Source: Winogradskyella ouciana (GTDB lineage Bacteria; Bacteroidota; Bacteroidia; Flavobacteriales; Flavobacteriaceae). Taken from it: 64,000 nt of DNA. Shown one piece after another: positions 8,733 through 17,741 of the stretch; the first letter of the stretch is position 1; the number at the start of each line of letters is the position of its first letter. The notes under the pieces are model-generated. The model saw nothing but the letters and a program-made list of their open reading frames with translations. It was not told the DNA's origin and made no database searches. Location of the stretch: contig NZ_WJYA01000003.1 of NCBI RefSeq assembly GCF_009709615.1, forward strand, positions 62,001 through 126,000. The letters are read 5' to 3'. A program made the translations under genes and the position numbers.

Positions 8733-9683
8733 TTATTTAGATAAATAATCTAAAACATTAGCCTCTATCCTACTCTGTATATCAGAAACATCAGCCTTTA
8801 CAAAAATTTCACCTGTAATATTTTCATATAATTCGATATAGCGTTCGCTAACGGTTTCAATATAGTCATCGCTCATAAAAGGTACGGTTTGCCCTTCTAA
8901 TCCTTGAAAACCATTGGATATCAACCATTGTCGTACAAACTCTTTAGAGAGTTGCTTTTGAGCCTCTCCTCTATCTTGTCGTTCTTGGTAACCTTCTGCA
9001 TAAAAATAACGTGAGGAATCTGGTGTGTGGATTTCATCAATCAATACGATTTGTCCATCTTTTGTTCTCCCGAATTCATATTTAGTATCAACTAAAATCA
9101 ATCCTCTCGAAGCTGCTATTTCTGTACCACGCTGAAATAGTTTGCGTGTGTAATCTTCAAGCACTGCATAATCCTCCTCAGAAACTATACCGCGTTTCAG
9201 AATATCTTCTCTAGAAATATCTTCATCATGGTCTCCCATTTCAGCTTTTGTTGCTGGTGTAATGATGGGTTCAGGAAACTTGTCATTTTCCTTCATGCCT
9301 TCTGGCATAGGTACTCCGCAAAGCATGCGTTTTCCTGTTTTATATTCACGAGCCGCATGGCCAGACATATAACCTCTAATCACCATTTCTACTTTAAATG
9401 GCTCACATAAATGACCAACCGCTACATTCGGGTCTGGCGTAGCCACCAGCCAATTTGGTACCAAGTCCTCTGTGTCCTTCATCATCTTGGTTGCAATCTG
9501 ATTGAGAATTTGTCCTTTATATGGAATACCTTTTGGCATAACCACATCAAAAGCACTTAGTCTATCCGTGGCAATCATCACCAATTGCTCATCGTTGATG
9601 TTGTACACTTCCCTTACCTTACCTTTGTACACACTTTTCTGGTTGGGGAAATTGAAGTTGGTATCTATTATTGTGTTACTCAT
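8733..9683 (-). CDS. purC: Phosphoribosylaminoimidazole-succinocarboxamide synthase
   Basis: 316 residues with the SAICAR synthetase signatures [11 protein letters not shown] at the N-terminus, [32 protein letters not shown] and [11 protein letters not shown], then [14 protein letters not shown]. Catalyses ATP-dependent condensation of CAIR with aspartate in purine synthesis, in the cytoplasm. The length is that of the longer (about 300-residue) SAICAR synthetase class, not the 237-residue E. coli type. It lies downstream of phoH on the same strand, separated by 112 bp that hold a palindromic repeat. Confidence 0.97.
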   Translation of the reverse strand: MSNTIIDTNFNFPNQKSVYKGKVREVYNINDEQLVMIATDRLSAFDVVMPKGIPYKGQILNQIATKMMKDTEDLVPNWLVATPDPNVAVGHLCEPFKVEMVIRGYMSGHAAREYKTGKRMLCGVPMPEGMKENDKFPEPIITPATKAEMGDHDEDISREDILKRGIVSEEDYAVLEDYTRKLFQRGTEIAASRGLILVDTKYEFGRTKDGQIVLIDEIHTPDSSRYFYAEGYQERQDRGEAQKQLSKEFVRQWLISNGFQGLEGQTVPFMSDDYIETVSERYIELYENITGEIFVKADVSDIQSRIEANVLDYLSK

Positions 9684-9724
9684 TTTTTAAACGTTTATGC
9701 GTTTAATTGTTTATCTGTCCGTCA

Positions 9725-9763
9725 GTTCGAGTGTTTCGACTTTAGTCGAAATGTATCGAGAAC
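9725..9763. repeat. Palindromic repeat element between phoH and purC
   Basis: A nested inverted repeat: GTTCGAG (9725-9731) and TTTCGAC (9734-9740), loop TTTA, GTCGAAA (9745-9751), then ATCGAGAAC. The TTCGA-rich palindrome resembles dispersed REP-like elements I associate with flavobacterial intergenic regions. As RNA it would form a stable hairpin and could partly terminate or stabilise phoH transcripts. Confidence 0.6.
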
Positions 9764-9795
9764 CATCTACTGAATTCTGTTTGTTAAAACTGAAA

Positions 9796-10749
9796 CTAAT
9801 CTCGATTCTCAATACTCTTATAAGCCGCAATAACCTTCTTCACCAATTTATGACGAATCACATCCTTATCATCCAAATAAATCATGCCAATACCATCCAC
9901 ATTTTTAAGAACAAGCAAGGCTTCCTTAAGTCCAGATATGGTACGACGTGGTAAATCCACCTGACCAGGATCTCCTGTCAATAAGAACTTGGCATTTTTA
10001 CCCATACGTGTTAGGAACATTTTCATCTGTGCATGTGTGGTGTTTTGGCCTTCATCTAAAATTACAAAAGCATTATCTAGAGTACGTCCACGCATAAATG
10101 CCAATGGTGCAATTTGAATGACTCCTTTCTCGATGTAATTCTCTAATTTTTCATGCGGAATCATATCTCGTAAGGCATCATACAGAGGTTGCATATAAGG
10201 ATCTAATTTTTCCTTTAAATCACCTGGTAAGAACCCAAGGTTTTCACCTGCTTCAACCGCAGGACGTGTTAAAATAATACGCTTAACTTCCTTGCTTTTC
10301 AAGGCTTGCACAGCCAAAGCCACACCAGTATAGGTCTTCCCTGTACCAGCAGGACCAATGGCAAATACCATATCATTTTTACGGATGCTTTCAACAAGTT
10401 TTCTTTGGTTGACGGTTTGTGCCTTAATCAGCTTACCACCAACACCGTGAACTATAACCTCACCACTTTTAGCAGAGGTATTGTAATCTTCACTACTATT
10501 GCTGGTTAAAATACGTTCAATAACATTCTCATCGAGCTTGTTATATTTTCCAAAATGTTTCATCAACATCATCATTCTGGTATCAAACTCTTCTAGCAAA
10601 CTCTCATCACCATAGGCCTTAATTTTATTGCCTCTGGCTACAATTTTTAGTTTAGGAAAATATTTTTTTAGAAGTTCTATATTGGCATTTTGCGCGCCGA
10701 AAAATTCTTTAGGAGTTATTTCTTCGAGTTCAAGGATAAGTTCGTTCAA
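9796..10749 (-). CDS. PhoH-like ATPase (TTG start)
   Basis: 317 residues. A short N-terminal KH-like region is followed by the P-loop GPAGTGKTYTGVALA, Walker B AFVILDEGQNT and the motif LLTGDPGQVDLP, all characteristic of PhoH, a cytoplasmic ATPase linked to RNA metabolism. The frame has no ATG before conserved sequence begins: going upstream it meets an in-frame TAA, so translation must start at the TTG at 10749 (MNELILELEEITPKEFFGAQ), which matches the family N-terminus. The gene faces the DUF62 gene across 121 bp and lies upstream of purC, an arrangement I recall as common in flavobacteria. Confidence 0.93.
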   Translation of the reverse strand: MNELILELEEITPKEFFGAQNANIELLKKYFPKLKIVARGNKIKAYGDESLLEEFDTRMMMLMKHFGKYNKLDENVIERILTSNSSEDYNTSAKSGEVIVHGVGGKLIKAQTVNQRKLVESIRKNDMVFAIGPAGTGKTYTGVALAVQALKSKEVKRIILTRPAVEAGENLGFLPGDLKEKLDPYMQPLYDALRDMIPHEKLENYIEKGVIQIAPLAFMRGRTLDNAFVILDEGQNTTHAQMKMFLTRMGKNAKFLLTGDPGQVDLPRRTISGLKEALLVLKNVDGIGMIYLDDKDVIRHKLVKKVIAAYKSIENRD

Positions 10750-10870
10750 AAGGCTACTGAATTTAGTATGTTAATCTGTTTTCTTTTCTTAGTTTTGTGT
10801 ATCACTGAGACACAGACAAATCTAATAATTTTAAGACCTCAATTCTAAAAAAAATATCAACAATTAATTC

Positions 10871-11707
10871 ATGGCTATAATCACTTTAACCACTGATTTT
10901 GGAGAAAAAGATCATTTTGCTGGTGCAATAAAAGGTGCTATTTATAGTGAATTGTTAGACGTTAGAATTGTAGATATTTCACATTCAGTATCACCATTTA
11001 ATATCTCTGAAGCGGCTTATATTATTTTAAATGCCTACAGTAGTTTTCCAAAAGGGACGATACATATTATCGGAATTGATTCTGAGTTAAACCCTGAAAA
11101 CAAGCACATTGCAGTTAAATTAGATGATCATTACTTTATATGTGCCAACAATGGGATAATGAGTATGATCTGTGCTGAAATTGCACCAGAGAAAATTGTT
11201 GAAATTAATATCCACGATAAAATAGAAACCAGTTTTCCTGTTTTGGATGTCTTTGTAAAAGTAGCATGCCATATTGCACGAGGAGGTACTTTAGAGGTTA
11301 TAGGAAAAGTTATCAACACTATTAAACCTATAAAGAATTTAATTCCGTTTGTTAATGACGAAAAAAATCAAATTATAGGTAGTGTGATTTATATTGATAA
11401 CTATGGAAACGTAATTACCAACATTACACAGAAGTTTTTTGAAGATGTCCAAAAAACTCGTGATTTTGAAATATCTGCGCGTAACCATAAGTTTAAAAAA
11501 ATATATAGTAAATACAGTGATATTGTAAATTTTGAAATTGAGGAATCTAAACGTAACGATGAAGGTAAAGGCTTGGTTGTTTTTAATTCTTCTGGATATT
11601 TAGAAATAGCCGTTTACAAAAGCAATTGCAGTACTGTTGGTAGTGCCTCTACTCTTATGGGATTAAGTACTATGGATACCGTTACTGTAAATTTCTTAAA
11701 ACAATAG
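10871..11707 (+). CDS. S-adenosyl-L-methionine hydroxide adenosyltransferase (DUF62 family)
   Basis: 278 residues matching the DUF62/SAM hydroxide adenosyltransferase family: N-terminal TLTTDFGEKDHFAGAIKGA, then VDISHSVSPFNISEAAYI, ICANNGIMSM, and YIDNYGNVITNI between the two domains. The family hydrolyses SAM to adenosine and methionine and is related to SAM-dependent chlorinases and fluorinases; the halogenases carry an extra loop that I do not see. Cytoplasmic. The downstream monooxygenase-like gene is 4 to 46 nt away, depending on its start. Confidence 0.92.
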   Translation: MAIITLTTDFGEKDHFAGAIKGAIYSELLDVRIVDISHSVSPFNISEAAYIILNAYSSFPKGTIHIIGIDSELNPENKHIAVKLDDHYFICANNGIMSMICAEIAPEKIVEINIHDKIETSFPVLDVFVKVACHIARGGTLEVIGKVINTIKPIKNLIPFVNDEKNQIIGSVIYIDNYGNVITNITQKFFEDVQKTRDFEISARNHKFKKIYSKYSDIVNFEIEESKRNDEGKGLVVFNSSGYLEIAVYKSNCSTVGSASTLMGLSTMDTVTVNFLKQ

Positions 11708-11753
11708 GCGTATGGAACATGATTTAAAGATTTCCCGCTCACACAAGAATAAA

Positions 11754-12050
11754 ATGTTAGTAAGAATTGTAAAAATGAGTTTTGATGCTTCTAAGATTGA
11801 AGAATTCTTAGCTAATTTTGAAGCCAATAAAACAAAGATTAGAGCTTTTGAAGGTTGTAATTTTTTAGAATTATACCGCGATAAGCACAATACCAATATC
11901 TTTTTCACGTATAGTTATTGGGATTCTGAAGATGATTTAAACAACTACAGACATTCTGATTTGTTTAAAAGTGTTTGGTCTAAGACAAAACCTTTGTTTG
12001 ATGATAAGCCTAAAGCTTGGAGTGTGGAAAAATTGGCGCGTTTAGATTGA
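11754..12050 (+). CDS. Antibiotic biosynthesis monooxygenase (ABM)-like protein
   Basis: 98 residues in a single ferredoxin-like ABM domain: MLVRIVKMSFDASKIEEFL at the N-terminus, FEGCNFLELYRD and IFFTYSYWDSEDDLNNYRHS in the middle. Family members oxidise quinols or degrade haem without a cofactor; the substrate is unknown. An in-frame ATG at 11712 would add 14 residues (MEHDLKISRSHKNK) that do not fit the domain, so I place the start at 11754. It may share a transcript with the DUF62 gene. The stop codon is followed directly by a heptamer array. Confidence 0.82.
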   Translation: MLVRIVKMSFDASKIEEFLANFEANKTKIRAFEGCNFLELYRDKHNTNIFFTYSYWDSEDDLNNYRHSDLFKSVWSKTKPLFDDKPKAWSVEKLARLD

Positions 12051-12111
12051 CGAATTACGAATGACTGAATACTGAATACTGAATACTGAATACTGAATAC
12101 TGAATACTGAA
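12051..12111. repeat. Heptamer tandem repeat filling the gap before gldF
   Basis: From 12064 to 12105 the unit ACTGAAT is repeated six times perfectly, continued by ACTGAA. Two degenerate heptamers (CGAATTA, CGAATGA) precede it from 12051. The array starts directly after the stop codon of the ABM-like gene and ends 4 bp before the gldF start codon, occupying nearly the whole intergenic space. Confidence 0.95.
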
Positions 12112-12115
12112 ATTA

Positions 12116-12838
12116 ATGCTAGCAATACTTAAAAAAGAAATAAACACCTTTTTCGCCTCACCAATTGGCTACTTGGTTATTGGTGTGTTTTTATTGTTAA
12201 ACGGCTTGTTTCTTTGGGTCTTTAAAGGAGAATTCAATATTTTAGATAATGGCTTGGCGAGTTTATCGTCCTTCTTTTTATTAGCACCTTGGATTCTCAT
12301 ATTCCTAGTTCCTGCGGTGACCATGCGCAGCTTTAGTGATGAAAAAAAACAAGGCACTTTAGAATTATTGGTCACCAAGCCCATTTCACATTTTCAGATT
12401 GTATTGGGTAAGTATTTTGGTGCTTTTGCATTGATACTTTTAGCATTGCTTCCAACATTACTCTATGTTTACACGGTCTCACAGTTAGGGAATCCGGAAG
12501 GAAATCTAGATATGGGAAGCACTATTGGTTCTTATTTTGGCTTATTGTTTCTAATTGCAGCCTATACGGCTATAGGAGTGTTTGCCTCTACCCTTTCAGA
12601 TAATCAAATTGTGGCATTTATCATTGCGGTTTTTATTTGTTTCTTTATGTATTTTGGCTTCGAAGGTCTTTCTAATTACAACGTCTTTGGCGATCTCGTG
12701 TACATGGAAAATCTTGGGATGTCAGCACACTACAACAGTATGAGTCGAGGAGTGATTGATACACGCGATTTAATCTATTTTATAAGTATCGCTCTTGCGT
12801 TTTTAATATTTACCAAACTCAGAATTCAAAAGCAATGA
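12116..12838 (+). CDS. gldF: Gliding motility ABC transporter permease GldF
   Basis: 240 residues with about six membrane segments, beginning MLAILKKEINTFFASPIGYL and including DEKKQGTLELLVTKPISHFQIVLGKY, the signature of ABC-2 type permeases of the GldF/NosY kind. In Flavobacterium johnsoniae GldF works with ATPase GldA and membrane protein GldG and is needed for gliding. The stop overlaps the next start by 4 nt (ATGA). The start sits right after a heptamer array that may affect expression. Confidence 0.93.
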   Translation: MLAILKKEINTFFASPIGYLVIGVFLLLNGLFLWVFKGEFNILDNGLASLSSFFLLAPWILIFLVPAVTMRSFSDEKKQGTLELLVTKPISHFQIVLGKYFGAFALILLALLPTLLYVYTVSQLGNPEGNLDMGSTIGSYFGLLFLIAAYTAIGVFASTLSDNQIVAFIIAVFICFFMYFGFEGLSNYNVFGDLVYMENLGMSAHYNSMSRGVIDTRDLIYFISIALAFLIFTKLRIQKQ

Positions 12839-13332
12839 TCATTACACCATTCTTAGTCATATTTATGTTTGTAGTGTTTGTGCTGCTCTTTTTGTTTTTG
12901 AATACAGTGGATAGGCGCAAATGGTTAACGGGTTTGATCAGTTTAATCTTAACGCCATTCGTCTATTTCTACATGTTCTATCCGTTTGTGAATATTGTTA
13001 GCAATTATCATCATCAAAAATATTTTAACAGTGAAGCTTGGGCAGAAAAACCAGCTTTACGCTACGAGATGATTGACAATACCATAGCATCAGACACTCT
13101 GATAGGATTATCAAAAACCGAAATTGAAAATCAACTTGGAAAGTATGAATGGCTAAGTTGGGATGATAAAAAACAAGCACATGATAACGATAAATGGAAC
13201 TACGGATTAGGTATAGAACCTGGTGCTTTCAATGGTGAAAAGGAATGTGTAGAGCTTACATTTACAAACGGTAAGGTTTCAGAAGTAAAACATTATCAAG
13301 AAGAAATTACATACGAGAATGAAGAAGAATAA
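12835..13332 (+). CDS. Unknown membrane protein encoded between gldF and gldG
   Basis: 165 residues. Two membrane segments lie near the N-terminus (about 4-22 and 30-52), followed by a soluble domain of about 110 residues. In that domain, DTLIGLSKTEIENQLGKYEW, DKWNYGLG and CVELTFTNGKVSEVKHYQ follow the pattern of BamE/SmpA-like small domains (Gly...LG...W.Y...F.ngkV); this is a resemblance, not an assignment. It overlaps gldF by 4 nt and gldG by 14 nt, so all three should be translationally coupled, and a role alongside the Gld ABC complex is a reasonable inference. In F. johnsoniae I recall gldF and gldG as directly adjacent, so the gene is notable. Confidence 0.78.
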   Translation: MIITPFLVIFMFVVFVLLFLFLNTVDRRKWLTGLISLILTPFVYFYMFYPFVNIVSNYHHQKYFNSEAWAEKPALRYEMIDNTIASDTLIGLSKTEIENQLGKYEWLSWDDKKQAHDNDKWNYGLGIEPGAFNGEKECVELTFTNGKVSEVKHYQEEITYENEEE

Positions 13333-14986
13333 AACCCTAATTTACATACTCGGTGTTATCGTTGGCTTAATTGCCATAAATGCTATTTCAAGCAAAGTTT
13401 ATGGACGTTTCGATTTAACTAAAGATAAACGTTACACACTCTCTGATGCTTCAAAAAATCTGATTACAGATATAGACTCTCCATTGATTATCGATGTGTT
13501 TTTGGAGGGAGAGTTTCCTTCGGAATTTAGGGTACTTCAAACCGAAGTACGACAAATCATTGAAGAATTTCAATTGGAAACCAACAATATTAGAGTTAAT
13601 TATATAGACCCTATTGAAGATGAAGCCACTCGCGAACGCAATATTGAAGAATTGACCAAATCAGGCTTAGAACCTTATGTAAATACAGATAACAGCACAG
13701 GTAAAGTCACACAAGAGATTATTTTCCCATGGGCTTTTGCGAGTTATAAAGATCAAACGATTAAGATTCCCTTGCTGAAAAAAAGTATCACGCAAGGTTT
13801 ACAAGAGCAAATCAACAATTCTGTACAAGCTCTGGAATATGCCTTTGCTGATGGTTTTAGTAAACTCGTAAACCCTAAATCCCAAAAAATTGCGATACTA
13901 AAAGGCAATGGTGAACTTGGAGATATTTATATAGCCGATTTCTTAAAAACCATCCAGCCCTACTACAATATTGCGCCTTTTACTTTAGATAGTGTCGCTT
14001 CAAACCCACAAGGTACGCTAGACAATTTAAGACAATATGATTTAATCGTAGCAGCTAAACCCAGCGAAGCATTTTCTGAAAACGAGAAATTGGTGTTAGA
14101 TCAATACACTATGCATGGAGGTAAAAGTCTCTGGTTGACCGAATCTGTTATTATGGACAAGGACAGTCTGTACAATGATTCGGGTTCTGCTGTTTCCATC
14201 ATGCGCGATTTAAACCTTAACGATTTCTTTTTTAAATATGGTGTTAGAGTAAACCCAAGTTTGGTAAAGGACCTCTTCTCTGCTCCAATAATGTTAGCGA
14301 TTGGTGAAGGCAGCCAAGCGCAGTTGCAACCTATTCAGTGGCAGTATTCACCTTTAGCAGCATCAAATCCAAATCATCCCATCTCTAAGAATTTAAACTT
14401 GGTAAAGTATGATTTTGCGAGTCCTATGGACACATTAAAAAATCAAGTTAAAAAAACCATACTACTACAAAGTTCACCGAACTCTAAACTAGAAGGTGCT
14501 CCTACTAATATTTCTTTAGCTGATGTTACTAAATCACCAGATGAAAGCACATACAAAGCAGGACCTCAAAACTTAGCGGTGTTGTTAGAAGGTGAGTTTA
14601 CCTCCGTTTATGATAAACGTGTATTGCCATTTAAAGTCAAGGAATTTAAATCTACAAGCAATACGACCAAAATGGTGGTGATTTCAGATGGAGATGTTAT
14701 AAAAAATGAGGTGATTAGAAACAGACCACAAGAATTAGGTTTTGACCAACTTACCGGAAAGGCTTTCGGGAATAAAGAATTTCTTCTTAACACCGTGAAT
14801 TACTTACTGGATGATACAGGACTTATAAACATTAGAACCAAAGAAATTAGTATTGCCTATTTAGATTCAGATAAGGTTAAAGAGAGTAAAGGTAAATGGC
14901 AGTTGATTAATATTGCTTTGCCATTGGTGTTACTTGCATTATTTGGATTTGCTTTCAACTACTATAGAAAGAAAAAATACACTTAG
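13319..14986 (+). CDS. gldG: Gliding motility ABC transporter substrate-binding-like protein GldG
   Basis: 555 residues. An N-terminal membrane anchor (about 5-23, LIYILGVIVGLIAINAIS) is followed by a large periplasmic domain with RFDLTKDKRYTLSDASKNLI, typical of GldG, and a C-terminal membrane segment (about 527-547, INIALPLVLLALFGFAFNYY). It partners GldF and GldA in gliding motility. It overlaps the 12835 gene by 14 nt. Confidence 0.94.
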   Translation: MKKNKTLIYILGVIVGLIAINAISSKVYGRFDLTKDKRYTLSDASKNLITDIDSPLIIDVFLEGEFPSEFRVLQTEVRQIIEEFQLETNNIRVNYIDPIEDEATRERNIEELTKSGLEPYVNTDNSTGKVTQEIIFPWAFASYKDQTIKIPLLKKSITQGLQEQINNSVQALEYAFADGFSKLVNPKSQKIAILKGNGELGDIYIADFLKTIQPYYNIAPFTLDSVASNPQGTLDNLRQYDLIVAAKPSEAFSENEKLVLDQYTMHGGKSLWLTESVIMDKDSLYNDSGSAVSIMRDLNLNDFFFKYGVRVNPSLVKDLFSAPIMLAIGEGSQAQLQPIQWQYSPLAASNPNHPISKNLNLVKYDFASPMDTLKNQVKKTILLQSSPNSKLEGAPTNISLADVTKSPDESTYKAGPQNLAVLLEGEFTSVYDKRVLPFKVKEFKSTSNTTKMVVISDGDVIKNEVIRNRPQELGFDQLTGKAFGNKEFLLNTVNYLLDDTGLINIRTKEISIAYLDSDKVKESKGKWQLINIALPLVLLALFGFAFNYYRKKKYT

Positions 14987-15028
14987 AATTTGTTAATAAG
15001 TTTGTTTTATAAAACCCATTGATTGGGA

Positions 15029-15036
15029 TATATTTG
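15029..15036 (+). promoter_or_regulatory. -7 promoter element for dnaN
   Basis: TATATTTG matches the TAnnTTTG consensus, 38 bp upstream of the dnaN start codon. It suggests dnaN is transcribed on its own and not only from the gld operon. Confidence 0.55.
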
Positions 15037-15074
15037 TATGACAAATTCAAAAGTTAAAAATACACTTATAACGC

Positions 15075-16193
15075 ATGAAATTTATTGTTTCAAGTACTTA
15101 TTTATTAAAGCAACTTCAAGTATTGGGAGGTGTTATTAATAACAGTAATACATTACCTATTTTAGATAATTTCCTTTTTGAGCTTAGTAAATCCTCATTG
15201 ACGATTTCAGCGAGCGATTTAGAAACCACTATGTCTTCTACAATTGATGTAGAAAGTGATTCTGAGGGCAGTATTGCTTTACCAGCACGTTTGTTGTTAG
15301 ATACTTTAAAAACGTTTCCAGAGCAACCCTTAACATTTGTGGTTGAGGATAACAATACAGTTGAGATAAGTTCTAACCATGGTAAGTATGCCTTGGCCTA
15401 TGCTGATGGTGCTGAATTCCCAAATGCTGTATCTCTAGAAGATGCCAGTAAAACAACGATCATGGGAGATATCTTAGCTACCGCAATTAGCAAAACTATT
15501 TTTGCAGCTGGTAACGATGATCTAAGACCTGTGATGAGTGGAGTCTTCTTTCAGTTTTCTCAAGACAACTTAACCTTTGTAGCAACAGATGCTCACAAAC
15601 TGGTTAAATATACTAGAGATGATGTTACTGCAACTGAATCTGCAGAATTCATAATGCCGAAAAAACCTTTGACACTTTTAAAAGGAATTTTGGCTGGTAG
15701 CGATGATGATGTTTTGGTAGAATACAACGAATCTAATGCCAAGTTTACTTTTGAAAACTCTGTACTGATCTGTCGTTTAATCGATGGTAAGTATCCTAAT
15801 TATGAAGCGGTTATTCCAAAGGAGAATCCTAATAAATTGGTGATTGCAAGAACTCAGTTTTTAAACTCTGTGCGTCGTGTTAGTATTTTCTCAAATAAAA
15901 CCACACATCAAATCCGATTGAAAATTGCAGGAGCAGAATTAAATATCTCTGCTGAAGATATCGATTACAGCAACAAAGCTGAAGAGCGTTTAACCTGTGA
16001 TTATCAAGGGGACGATATGCAAATAGGTTTCAATTCGCGTTTTTTAACTGAGATGATCAATAACTTAAGCTCTGACGATGTACAATTGGAAATGAGTTTA
16101 CCAAACCGAGCTGGTATCTTAACACCAATCGATGGTTTAGATGAAGGTGAGCATGTCACCATGCTGGTAATGCCAGTGATGCTAAACAACTAA
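15075..16193 (+). CDS. dnaN: DNA polymerase III beta subunit (sliding clamp)
   Basis: 372 residues of the three-domain bacterial sliding clamp: N-terminal MKFIVSSTYLLKQLQVLGGVINNSN, LPILDNFLFEL, FVATDAHKLVKYTRD in the middle domain and VTMLVMPVMLNN at the C-terminus, part of the binding pocket for clamp partners. It encircles DNA and tethers the replicative polymerase. It has its own -7 element and a strong terminator, so it is probably monocistronic. No dnaA is visible nearby. Confidence 0.98.
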   Translation: MKFIVSSTYLLKQLQVLGGVINNSNTLPILDNFLFELSKSSLTISASDLETTMSSTIDVESDSEGSIALPARLLLDTLKTFPEQPLTFVVEDNNTVEISSNHGKYALAYADGAEFPNAVSLEDASKTTIMGDILATAISKTIFAAGNDDLRPVMSGVFFQFSQDNLTFVATDAHKLVKYTRDDVTATESAEFIMPKKPLTLLKGILAGSDDDVLVEYNESNAKFTFENSVLICRLIDGKYPNYEAVIPKENPNKLVIARTQFLNSVRRVSIFSNKTTHQIRLKIAGAELNISAEDIDYSNKAEERLTCDYQGDDMQIGFNSRFLTEMINNLSSDDVQLEMSLPNRAGILTPIDGLDEGEHVTMLVMPVMLNN

Positions 16194-16215
16194 AAATTTT
16201 GCTAACTCAACAGTT

Positions 16216-16250
16216 GAAAAAGGCTCATTATGAAAGGTGAGTCTTTTTTT
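16216..16250 (+). terminator. Rho-independent terminator of dnaN
   Basis: AAAAAGGCTCA pairs with TGAGTCTTTTT around a short loop (one G-U pair) and runs into a T-tract ending at 16250, starting about 23 bp after the dnaN stop. Confidence 0.85.
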
Positions 16251-16309
16251 GTGGAAGAAGTTTAAATAATAATAACTACCTTTAATGTACTAACTAAACT
16301 ATTTATAAA

Positions 16310-16516
16310 ATGGATAAGACTGTAAAAACTATAGTACTGATTGTTGGAGTTGTTTTAATTGGTTATGGTATCTACACTATGATTGCACCAGAAGCCTCAA
16401 TAAGTATTGGTGATATAGGTATTGAGGCTCAAGACAATACAAACTCTTATATAACAATCGCGTTAGGTGTTGTAGCACTCTTGGCCAGTTTGTTCGTTGG
16501 CAAAAAAGCTAAGTAA
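16310..16516 (+). CDS. Small two-helix membrane protein (DUF3185-like)
   Basis: 68 residues with two membrane helices (about 6-24 and 46-63) joined by an acidic loop (SIGDIGIEAQDNTN) and a basic tail (GKKAK). Length and layout resemble the DUF3185 type of small inner-membrane proteins; function unknown. It stands between two terminators and so forms its own transcription unit. Confidence 0.75.
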   Translation: MDKTVKTIVLIVGVVLIGYGIYTMIAPEASISIGDIGIEAQDNTNSYITIALGVVALLASLFVGKKAK

Positions 16517-16532
16517 ACCTTATGAAGAATTG

Positions 16533-16562
16533 AAAAGACATACATAATCGTATGTCTTTTTT
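16533..16562 (+). terminator. Rho-independent terminator
   Basis: AAAAGACATAC (16533-16543) pairs perfectly with GTATGTCTTTT (16550-16560) around a 6-nt loop and continues into a T-tract, 17 bp after the stop of the small membrane protein gene. Confidence 0.9.
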
Positions 16563-16643
16563 CTCCTAAATTTACTATATTAAACTATAAATTATTCTAT
16601 TTTTATAATCTCTAACACCTTCCCCTTTTACAAGTGTATTTAT

Positions 16644-17741
16644 ATGAAAAACCATTTTTTGGTTCTATTTTGTTTTCTATATCTGACTAGTTTCTCACAA
16701 AACGAGGAGAAGAAACCTTTTTCATTGGATTTTAGTCCTTTTTATGGCACTATTCTAGAACACAATCCAGATATTTCACATTTAATAACACATCATCCAA
16801 CAGGTTTTGTTCTTAGTTATAATAGAAAAACCTATGGTTTTAATGAATGGGAACGTCGTTACAACTACCCAGATTGGGGTTTTTCATTGACTTACCAAGA
16901 CATGAAGAATAAGCACTTGGGTGAGAACATTGGTCTGTATGGTCATTTTAATTTTTATTTCCTCAATCGGAATTTGGTATTCAGAATTGGTCAAGGGATT
17001 GCCTATGCCAACAAACCTTACGACAAAACGAACAACTTCATAAACAATGCCTATGGATCGCATTTGTTAAGTACAACTTACCTAAAATTCGATTACATAA
17101 AAGAAAACCTCTTCAAAGGCTTGGGCCTAAATGCAGGATTTACAATTATCCATTACTCTAATGCTAATGTTAAAGCACCAAATAACAGTACCAACACCTT
17201 TGCATTTTCCGCAGGACTAAATTATTTGTTCGATGCCGAGGAATTCCCGGATTATATTCCAGAAGGAGAACGCACCAAATATTCTGAACCGTTTAAATAC
17301 AACTTTGTATTTAGAAGTGGTATTAACGAGAGTGACATTAATGGTAGTGGCAGATTTCCTTTTTATGTGTTTACCGCTTTTGTGGATAAACGTATCAATC
17401 ACAAGAGTACATTTTTATTGGGTACGGAACTTTTCGTCTCTAATTTTTTAAAGGAATACATAAAGCACCAATCCATTGCATTTCCTGAAAACGGAATTGA
17501 TGCGGATAGTGATTTTAAACGTGTAGGTATTTTTGCTGGTCATGAGTTACGTTTTAATAAGGTTGCATTTATTACGCATTTGGGTTACTATGTGTATTGG
17601 CCTGTAGAATTTGAAAACCGTATTTATAATCGCTTAGGGTTAAAACGTTATTTTTCGGATAAAATATTCGGTGTTGTTAATGTGCACTCACATGGTGCGA
17701 AAGCTGAAGCTGTTGAATTTGGAATTGGAATACGATTATGA
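16644..17741 (+). CDS. Outer-membrane acyloxyacyl hydrolase / PagL-like protein
   Basis: 365 residues. Signal peptide MKNHFLVLFCFLYLTSFS-Q. The beta-strand pattern includes GLNAGFTIIHYSNANVKAPN near 160-178; HYSNA resembles the His-Ser pair (about H170 and S172) of the PagL lipid A 3-O-deacylase family, which trims acyl chains at the outer membrane. It is much longer than classical PagL, with an additional C-terminal barrel-like region. The activity is inferred from that motif. The next gene overlaps by 4 nt. Confidence 0.72.
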   Translation: MKNHFLVLFCFLYLTSFSQNEEKKPFSLDFSPFYGTILEHNPDISHLITHHPTGFVLSYNRKTYGFNEWERRYNYPDWGFSLTYQDMKNKHLGENIGLYGHFNFYFLNRNLVFRIGQGIAYANKPYDKTNNFINNAYGSHLLSTTYLKFDYIKENLFKGLGLNAGFTIIHYSNANVKAPNNSTNTFAFSAGLNYLFDAEEFPDYIPEGERTKYSEPFKYNFVFRSGINESDINGSGRFPFYVFTAFVDKRINHKSTFLLGTELFVSNFLKEYIKHQSIAFPENGIDADSDFKRVGIFAGHELRFNKVAFITHLGYYVYWPVEFENRIYNRLGLKRYFSDKIFGVVNVHSHGAKAEAVEFGIGIRL

